A stretch of DNA of 5,775 nt, taken from positions 1-5,775 of the forward strand of contig JAAYTY010000114.1 in the NCBI GenBank assembly GCA_012523605.1, in the 5' to 3' direction. The stretch comes from Candidatus Fermentibacterota bacterium. GTDB lineage: Bacteria; Fermentibacterota; Fermentibacteria; Fermentibacterales; Fermentibacteraceae. Shown here piece after piece: positions 1 through 4,883 of this stretch. Under the pieces are notes generated by a model. The model was not told the DNA's origin. It did not search any database and saw only the letters and a program-made list of their open reading frames with translations. Every line of letters starts with the position of its first letter. The stretch's first letter is position 1. Both the position numbers and the translations under genes were made by a program.

Positions 1-1
1 A

Positions 2-1081
2 TGGAAGTTCCATGCTCAGGAAGCCGTCACCAGGGTCGTCTCCATCGAGCTCGGCGTCGGGCGGACCGGCAGGCTCACGCCGGTGGCGAAGCTCGAGCCG
101 GTGAAAGTAGGAGGCGTCACCGTAACGAGCGCGACCCTCCACAACGAAGACGAGCTGACCAGGAAGGACGTGCGCCCGGGCGACATAGTGATCGTCCGCA
201 GGGCGGGCGAGGTCATTCCCGAGATCGTGAGATCCCTCGGATCCGGCGACGGCCGCAGGGAGGCGCCCTTCGTTTTTCCATCGAAGTGTCCCGTATGCGG
301 AGGGCCCGTCGTGAGACCCGAGGGGGAGTCGGCCCACAGGTGCATGAACTTCTCCTGTCCGGCCAGGCTGCGCGAGAGCATCCTGCACTGGGCCGGCAGA
401 GAGGCGATGGACATCGACGGTTTGGGCGAGAGGCTCGCCGACAGACTCGTGGAGACGGGCCTGGTGCGCGACCTCTCGGACATCTACAGACTCGACGCCT
501 CCTCGTTGGCCGGGCTGGAGCGGATGGGCGCGAAATCCGCCGGCAATCTCGCGGCGTCTATAGAACGGAGCCGGAATCCCGATCTGGACAGATTCATAGC
601 CGCGCTCGGGATTCCCGGGGTCGGCACGGTCGCGGCCAGGGCCCTTGCCGAGAGATTCGGAAGCCTCGAGAGGCTTGCATCGGCGACCGAGGAGGAGCTC
701 CGCGAGACACGCGGCATTGGGCCGGTTCTCGCCCGGTCCCTGGCTGCGTTCTTCAGGGACGGCGTCACCGCCGGGGCCGTGGAGAGGCTGCTGGATGCCG
801 GCGTGAAGCCCTCGGAGGCTCGTCCGGCTTCGAGCGGGGGCCTTCTCGAAGGGCTGACGATAGTCTTCACCGGCGGGCTCGCCATCCCGGGGGACGAGGC
901 GAAGAGACTGGCGGAAGCCGCCGGCGCCAGGGTTACGGGAAGCGTCTCGTCGAAGACGGACATCGTGGTGGCGGGCCCCGGAGCAGGCGGCAAGCTGGCC
1001 GAGGCCGAACGCCTCGGCATCGAGGTGATAGGAGAAGCCGAGTTCCTGGAAAGGGCGCGGGGAAGCCGCCGGTTGCCCTAG
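2..1081 (+). CDS. ligA: NAD+-dependent DNA ligase LigA, C-terminal part (5' end outside window)
   Basis: LigA seals single-strand nicks in DNA using NAD+ in replication and repair. The reading frame is open from base 2 and ends at TAG 1079-1081, giving 359 residues of a protein that is usually about 670. The NTase domain with the catalytic KxDG lysine is therefore missing, cut by the window edge. Numbering residues from base 2, I see the end of the adenylation domain (KFHAQEAVT at 2-10), then the OB fold with the LigA signatures VGRTGRLTPVA (19-29), SATLHNEDE (43-51) and RRAGEVIPEIV (66-76). A Cys4 zinc finger follows (C96, C99, C114, C119). Helix-hairpin-helix repeats span about 136-251, including GIPGVG at 203-208 and RGIGPV at 237-242. 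A BRCT domain occupies about 280-357, with TGSVSSKTDIVVAG at 312-325. One oddity is KFH where the family usually has KFP. The next gene, serC, is on the same strand after a 79-base gap and is functionally unrelated. The family assignment is very secure. Confidence 0.97.
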   Translation, partial: WKFHAQEAVTRVVSIELGVGRTGRLTPVAKLEPVKVGGVTVTSATLHNEDELTRKDVRPGDIVIVRRAGEVIPEIVRSLGSGDGRREAPFVFPSKCPVCGGPVVRPEGESAHRCMNFSCPARLRESILHWAGREAMDIDGLGERLADRLVETGLVRDLSDIYRLDASSLAGLERMGAKSAGNLAASIERSRNPDLDRFIAALGIPGVGTVAARALAERFGSLERLASATEEELRETRGIGPVLARSLAAFFRDGVTAGAVERLLDAGVKPSEARPASSGGLLEGLTIVFTGGLAIPGDEAKRLAEAAGARVTGSVSSKTDIVVAGPGAGGKLAEAERLGIEVIGEAEFLERARGSRRLP

Positions 1082-1110
1082 CTCGTGCCCTTTCCGTATC
1101 TTCCAAAAAC

Positions 1111-1135
1111 CTGCCTGCCGGTTGTCGGCGGGCAG
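1111..1135 (-). terminator. Hairpin with terminator geometry on the minus strand, between ligA and serC
   Basis: Bases 1111-1120 pair with 1126-1135 to give a 10-bp stem with one G-T wobble and a 5-base loop (GTTGT). Read on the minus strand, the stem is followed at once by GTTTTTGG (complement of the A-run at 1105-1109), which is the layout of an intrinsic terminator. Read on the plus strand there is no T-run after the stem, so it is a poor terminator for ligA. It could stop antisense transcripts coming out of serC, or act on the plus strand as an mRNA 3'-end stabiliser or processing site for ligA. The structure is read directly; its function is inferred. Confidence 0.5.
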
Positions 1136-1147
1136 GATGAAATCGCC

Positions 1148-1155
1148 AGGGAGGG
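1148..1155 (+). promoter_or_regulatory. Ribosome binding site that fixes the serC start
   Basis: The purine-rich run AGGGAGGG lies 5 bases before the ATG at 1161. It favours that ATG over the in-frame TTG at 1122 and ATG at 1137. Those would add 13 or 8 residues ahead of the conserved SerC N-terminus and have no comparable site. The TTG at 1122 also lies inside the hairpin described at 1111-1135. Confidence 0.75.
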
Positions 1156-1160
1156 CCGTC

Positions 1161-2243
1161 ATGCCTGAGAGAGTGTTCAACTTCAACCCCGGTCCTGCAA
1201 CGCTTCCTCTGGAGGTTCTGAAGGAGGCCGCGGCCGGTGCGGTCAACTTCCGGAACCTCGGCATGTCCATCATGGAGATGTCCCACAGGGACAAGAAGTT
1301 CGAAGAGCTCATGCACGAGGCGATGAACGACATACTGGGCGTGATGGAGCTCTCCTCCGAGGAGTACGCCGTGCTCTTCCTCGGCGGCGGCGCCAGCCTG
1401 CAGTTCTGCATGGTGCCCTACAACTTCCTCTCCGAAGACCGAACCGCCGACTACGTTCACACCGGGGCCTGGTCCAAGAACGCCATCAAGGAGGCCAGGC
1501 TGTTCGGAAAGGTCAACATCGCCGCCTCGAGCGAGGACAGGAAGTTCAGCTTCATCCCCACCTCCTTCGATCTCACACCCGGTGCGGCCTACGTCCATGT
1601 GACCAGCAACAACACGATCTATGGCACGCGCATGACGAAGTTCCCGGACACCGGCGGCGTGCCGCTCGTCTGCGACATGTCGAGCGACTTCCTCTCCCGC
1701 AGGCTCGACTACAGCAAGTTCAGCCTCATCTATGCCGGCGCCCAGAAGAACATCGGTCCCGCCGGCGTCACCGCCGTCGTCGTCCGTAAGGCCTGGATAG
1801 AAAGCGCGAAGGACGGCATCCCCACGATGCTCTCCTACAAGACCCACCTGTCGAAGGACTCCCTGTTCAACACTCCGCCCGTGTTCCCGATCTTCGTCGT
1901 GGGCCTCGTAGTGAAGTGGCTGAAGGCGCAGGGAGGCCTCGAAGCCGTGGAGAAGGTCAACGAAGCCAAGGCGAAGGCCGTCTATGACGCGATCGACGGC
2001 AGCGGAGGCTTCTACACCGGTACCGTGGAGAAGGATTCCCGCTCGATAATGAACGTCACGTTCCGCCTGAAGACCGAGGAACTCGAGGCGAAGTTCATCG
2101 CCGAGGCCAAAGAAAAGGAGCTAGTGGGCCTCAAGGGCCACCGCGACGTAGGAGGCTGCAGGGCTTCTTTGTACAATGCGATGCCTCTTGCGGGCGCAGT
2201 GAAGCTCGCCGAGTTCATGGAGGCGTTCCGCAGAGCCAACTGA
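1161..2243 (+). CDS. serC: Phosphoserine aminotransferase (SerC)
   Basis: SerC is a cytoplasmic PLP enzyme (class V aminotransferase fold). It converts 3-phosphohydroxypyruvate plus glutamate to O-phosphoserine in serine synthesis, and in many bacteria also makes 4-phosphohydroxythreonine for pyridoxal phosphate synthesis. The 360-residue length matches the family (about 360). The N-terminus FNFNPGPATLP (6-16) is characteristic. Other landmarks are SHRDKKFEE (41-49, with the substrate-contacting H and R), the phosphate-binding stretch LGGGASLQF (74-82), W104 and D172, which should contact the PLP ring. The Schiff-base lysine K196 lies in AGAQKNIGPAG (192-202), and the conserved C-terminal GHRDVGGCRASLYNAM spans 326-341. 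All expected catalytic residues appear present, so the gene should be functional. serA and serB are not in the window, so it is not in a visible serine operon. It converges on lptG, with a terminator between them. Codon use matches its neighbours. Confidence 0.97.
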   Translation: MPERVFNFNPGPATLPLEVLKEAAAGAVNFRNLGMSIMEMSHRDKKFEELMHEAMNDILGVMELSSEEYAVLFLGGGASLQFCMVPYNFLSEDRTADYVHTGAWSKNAIKEARLFGKVNIAASSEDRKFSFIPTSFDLTPGAAYVHVTSNNTIYGTRMTKFPDTGGVPLVCDMSSDFLSRRLDYSKFSLIYAGAQKNIGPAGVTAVVVRKAWIESAKDGIPTMLSYKTHLSKDSLFNTPPVFPIFVVGLVVKWLKAQGGLEAVEKVNEAKAKAVYDAIDGSGGFYTGTVEKDSRSIMNVTFRLKTEELEAKFIAEAKEKELVGLKGHRDVGGCRASLYNAMPLAGAVKLAEFMEAFRRAN

Positions 2244-2268
2244 CCCCTCCGCAGAGTCCGCGGATCAG

Positions 2269-2294
2269 GAGGGCGCCGGTCTCCCGGCGCCCTC
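2269..2294 (+). terminator. Intrinsic terminator between convergent serC and lptG
   Basis: Bases 2269-2279 (GAGGGCGCCGG) pair perfectly with 2284-2294 around a 4-base loop (TCTC), giving an 11-bp stem. A further G-T and A-T pair could extend the base. On the plus strand it is followed by TTTCATTC, a short imperfect U-tract, so it should terminate serC, whose stop is 25 bases upstream. The stem is symmetrical and could also slow minus-strand transcription leaving lptG (stop at 2332), but there is no T-run on that side. Confidence 0.8.
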
Positions 2295-2331
2295 TTTCAT
2301 TCGTCGATCAGCGGTGACGGGCCGGAACGCC

Positions 2332-3420
2332 CTATGATGTAGAGGGCCTGAACATGAGCCAGACGCCGATTGCTATGAACACGGCGTCGGCGAGACCAGC
2401 TGCGATGACCGGCGAGAGCGTCCCCTTGTAGCCCAGCGTCTGGCCGAACCTGAGGAGCGAGAAGAAGACGAAGGCGAGGAGGATTGCGAGTCCGATGCTC
2501 ATGGTCTTGCCGCTGCGGGGATTCCTCGCGGCGAGAGGAGCCCCTACCAGCACCATGATGAAGTTGGAGAGCGGGAAGAAGAACTTGAGCCAGAGTTCGA
2601 CCGTGTCCTCCCTGGTGTCTCCGCCGGCGGACTCGATCCTCTCGATGTATCTCGAGAGCTGGAGGAAATTCATCTCTGACGGGGCCCTGGGTCTCGTCGA
2701 GAAGTCCTCCGGCGTCTCCACGAGAACCGGCAGGGGCATCGAATCGGCGGTGGTCAGGATGACCGCTCCCGAGGGCCCCATCTCGCGGACAGCCACTCCG
2801 AACGCGACCCACCGTCCGTCCTTGTAGGCCAGCTTGTCAGCATCCAGCCGTCTCACGGTCCTCATGCCGTCGTCGAGCCACAGGATGCTGACGGCGTTCA
2901 TCGTTTCACGCCGCCCGTCGAAGTAGCCGATTTCCATTATCGCACCGTCGAGGGTCTTGAAAGAGAAGGAGGTCCTGAGGGAGTAGTCCGTGGGCTCGTG
3001 CCCGTCTATCTCCACTCGCTTAACCACCGACTGCCGGTAGAGCGCCTCGGGAACCACGAAGTCCCCTAGTACCATCTCGACGAGCGAAGCGGCCAGCCCG
3101 ACGACCAGCAGGGGCAGATAGATTCTGGGGACGCTCACGCCCGAGCACGTCATGGCCATCAGTTCGTTCCGCCTGGCGAGCGTATAGACCAGGAAAAGCG
3201 AACAGAGGAGGAGCGCCACCGGCATCACGAGCACGACGATGTAGGGAAGGCCGTAGAAGTAGTATCTCAGGAATGTTGCGAGCTCGACGCGCCTGTCTAT
3301 CCACCTGCCCATGTGCTCGAGCGCATCTACGCTGATGAAAACGACCACGAAGGCGGCAACTGCGAATGCGACCATCCTGACGAAGGACCCCGCGACGTAG
3401 GCGTCGAGCTTCCTGATCAC
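2332..3420 (-). CDS. lptG: LPS export permease, LptG-type (YjgP/YjgQ family)
   Basis: LptG pairs with LptF as the transmembrane part of the LptB2FG ABC transporter, which extracts lipopolysaccharide from the inner membrane and passes it to the periplasmic bridge. The chosen GTG start (3420-3418) gives 362 residues, close to the usual 350-360. It overlaps the lptF stop by 4 bases (GTGA) and has GGAGG 8 bases upstream. The frame stays open much further upstream, but that part runs antisense-of-frame through lptF and carries no LptG-like sequence. Hydrophobic segments lie at about 14-33, 52-80, 98-120, 279-298, 307-325 and 335-357, giving the family's 3 + 3 membrane layout around a periplasmic domain (about 121-275). 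The cytoplasmic loop LARRNELMAMTCSGVS (81-96) is the conserved segment near the LptB-coupling helix, and VLVGAPLAARNPRSGK (290-305) matches the family motif after helix 4. Naming it LptG rather than LptF rests mainly on its second position. LptB, LptA and LptC are not in the window. Confidence 0.93.
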   Translation of the reverse strand: MIRKLDAYVAGSFVRMVAFAVAAFVVVFISVDALEHMGRWIDRRVELATFLRYYFYGLPYIVVLVMPVALLLCSLFLVYTLARRNELMAMTCSGVSVPRIYLPLLVVGLAASLVEMVLGDFVVPEALYRQSVVKRVEIDGHEPTDYSLRTSFSFKTLDGAIMEIGYFDGRRETMNAVSILWLDDGMRTVRRLDADKLAYKDGRWVAFGVAVREMGPSGAVILTTADSMPLPVLVETPEDFSTRPRAPSEMNFLQLSRYIERIESAGGDTREDTVELWLKFFFPLSNFIMVLVGAPLAARNPRSGKTMSIGLAILLAFVFFSLLRFGQTLGYKGTLSPVIAAGLADAVFIAIGVWLMFRPSTS

Positions 3421-4784
3421 CGATCCCGCCTCCGGTTCCACCGGGACAGCCGCCGAGCGAATCCCCGCAGACCGGGCAGCAGGGGAATCGGCTCGCCCTC
3501 TCTGACGCTCCTTGCAGTGAGATAGACACCGAGGCCGCCCAGCAGGGCGTTGGGGGCCCACATGACGGCCCCGGGCGGGAGGATGCCCTTGTCCGCCAGG
3601 CTCTCGCCCCCTATCAGGAACAGATAGTAGAAGAGGATGAAAACCAGGCTCATCAGGAGATTCGCACCCGCCCCCGACTGCCTGGCCGCAATTCCCAGGG
3701 GAACTCCCAGCAGAACGAACACGATGCAGGCGAAGGGAATCGAATACTTCTTGGCGATCTCCACGCGGTATCTGAGCACCGTGCGTTCCGTCATCGCGGC
3801 TCCTGCGTCGAGCTGCTCGATACGCCCGGCGAAATTGTTCAGTCCGTTCCTGGCCTGGTTGAACCATCCCCTCGGGCTGTCGGAGGATCCGCTGTCCGGG
3901 CCGAATGGAACGCCGCCGGAGACCAGAGTCTCTATCGGCGCCCGACCCATCGAGAGGAGAGAGTCGCGGAGCAGAGCGACCTCATTCATCGCCGAATCGA
4001 CCAGCATCCGCATCTGGGCTGCCGACATCTCCCTGTCGCTCCTGCTCTCCCTTTCCCTCCTCGTCAGTTCCTCGGAACTCGTGATCTCCACCGACCAGGA
4101 GGAGAAGTCCAGGAACCTGTAGGTGCCGTCGCGCTGGAGTTCCTGCATCTGTCCGTCCCTGAGGACGAGCCTCATCCTGTTCGCCGAGACAGGCTCCATC
4201 CTCCCTGCCAGCGCCGTCACCGTCCTCGGAGTCCCGGAGCCGGGCAGCCTCTGCTGGATGACGACGTTGCCAAGCTCTCCGGTTATGTCGTCCTTGCTGC
4301 CCACGAGGATCGTGTAATTCTCTATGTCGTCTATGAACATTCCGGGGATTATCCTGGCGGCAGGCCTCGTCGAGGCTATGTCGAGAAGGAGGTTCCGCGC
4401 CATGTGATTCGCGTCGGGGAGGACGCTGTTGTTGAAGTACACCAGGAGAAGAGTCGTCAGGACGGCGAAGCCGAACACCGGGGCCATCGGGGTCAGTATC
4501 CCCACTCCCGATGCCTTCATGGCCGTGATCTCCATCTCGGCGGACATCCTGCCGAAGGCCATCAGAACCCCTGCCAGAACGGCCATCGGAACGATGACCG
4601 CGATCATCGAGGGGAGGAGGAGCAGAAAGATCTCCAGCACCGTCCTCACGGGAATCCCTCTCGTCACGATCATGTCCAGCAGGTCCAGCAGCTTCTCGAG
4701 GAGCATGACGAACGTGAACACACAGATGGAGAGGAGGAACGGCGGCAGGAACTCCTTCATTGCGTATGCTTGCAGCTTGGTCAT
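3417..4784 (-). CDS. lptF: LPS export permease, LptF-type (YjgP/YjgQ family), with enlarged periplasmic region
   Basis: This is the first gene of a two-gene lptF-lptG unit and the partner subunit of the LptB2FG lipopolysaccharide extractor in the inner membrane. It has 455 residues against roughly 365 in E. coli. Hydrophobic segments lie at about 12-37, 49-78, 97-118, 348-368, 375-396 and 405-424. The cytoplasmic loop RMSAEMEITAMKASGVG (79-95) is the family's conserved coupling region. The periplasmic part begins as a typical jellyroll-like domain (about 121-235, with IIPGMFIDDIENYTILVG at 145-162). It continues with a hydrophilic stretch (about 238-345) rich in R, E, S, D and M that accounts for the extra length; parts look helical (252-278, 307-325). 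The C-terminus after residue 425 ends in an arginine-rich cytoplasmic tail. ATG 4784-4782 is the best start, since the conserved N-terminal amphipathic stretch and helix 1 follow directly. Its Shine-Dalgarno is weak (GGGGG 4 bases upstream). Family assignment is firm; the F versus G label is by gene order and length. Confidence 0.93.
   Translation of the reverse strand: MTKLQAYAMKEFLPPFLLSICVFTFVMLLEKLLDLLDMIVTRGIPVRTVLEIFLLLLPSMIAVIVPMAVLAGVLMAFGRMSAEMEITAMKASGVGILTPMAPVFGFAVLTTLLLVYFNNSVLPDANHMARNLLLDIASTRPAARIIPGMFIDDIENYTILVGSKDDITGELGNVVIQQRLPGSGTPRTVTALAGRMEPVSANRMRLVLRDGQMQELQRDGTYRFLDFSSWSVEITSSEELTRRERESRSDREMSAAQMRMLVDSAMNEVALLRDSLLSMGRAPIETLVSGGVPFGPDSGSSDSPRGWFNQARNGLNNFAGRIEQLDAGAAMTERTVLRYRVEIAKKYSIPFACIVFVLLGVPLGIAARQSGAGANLLMSLVFILFYYLFLIGGESLADKGILPPGAVMWAPNALLGGLGVYLTARSVREGEPIPLLPGLRGFARRLSRWNRRRDR
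3429..3433 (-). promoter_or_regulatory. Ribosome binding site of lptG, inside the 3' end of lptF
   Basis: On the minus strand GGAGG is followed by 8 bases (3428-3421) and then GTG at 3420-3418. It supports the GTG start and the GTGA overlap with the lptF stop codon (TGA, 3419-3417). This arrangement usually couples translation of the two subunits. Confidence 0.75.
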
Positions 4785-4883
4785 GTCGCCCCCATGATAC
4801 GCAGGAAACCCGATTCCAACAACACCGGGGGCCGCCGGACGCAGCCCCCGCGGTCCCGGGAACCGCCGGGAAGACGCAGACTA
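4785..4883. other. Divergent intergenic region between lptF and the SprA-like gene
   Basis: This ~99-base gap separates the lptF start (minus) from the preferred start of the SprA-like gene (plus). It holds a good minus-strand promoter candidate (4794-4822). It also holds a 7-bp GC hairpin, CGGGGGC at 4826-4832 pairing with GCCCCCG at 4844-4850 around an 11-base loop, and the palindrome TCCCGGGA at 4854-4861. A weak plus-strand promoter could be TTGCAG (4770-4775), 17 bases, CATGAT (4793-4798), sharing its -10 region with the minus-strand promoter. If the plus gene started at ATG 4794, most of this region would instead be coding. Confidence 0.5.
4794..4822 (-). promoter_or_regulatory. Candidate sigma70-type promoter of lptFG
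   Basis: Read on the minus strand, TTGTTG (4822-4817) is followed by exactly 17 bases and then TATCAT (4799-4794). The -10 matches the TATAAT consensus at 5 of 6 positions and the -35 at 3 of 6. The -10 ends only 9 bases before the lptF ATG (4784), so transcription would begin about 2-4 bases before the start codon. The hexamers and spacing are read directly; promoter activity and start site are inferred. Confidence 0.45.

Noticed and set aside
1..1140. Long plus-strand frame starting with ATG at base 1
   Set aside because: It overlaps ligA in another frame. The product is Arg/Gly-rich low-complexity sequence with no family features, typical of a GC-rich shadow, while the ligA frame shows a zinc finger, HhH and BRCT motifs.
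933..1847. 304-codon minus-strand frame opposite the end of ligA and most of serC
   Set aside because: Its sequence is rich in G, E, H, V and D with no recognisable motif, and it lies antisense to the strongly conserved serC. It is a shadow of GC-rich codon structure.
2257..2264. Palindrome TCCGCGGA just after serC
   Set aside because: Eight-base GC palindromes are expected by chance in this composition. The perfect 11-bp hairpin next to it explains the gap as a terminator.
3421..3867. N-terminal extension of lptG upstream of GTG 3420
   Set aside because: The frame is open but lies within lptF in a different frame, is Arg/Gly/Pro-rich and does not resemble the LptG N-terminus. The GTG with GGAGG and the GTGA overlap is far better.
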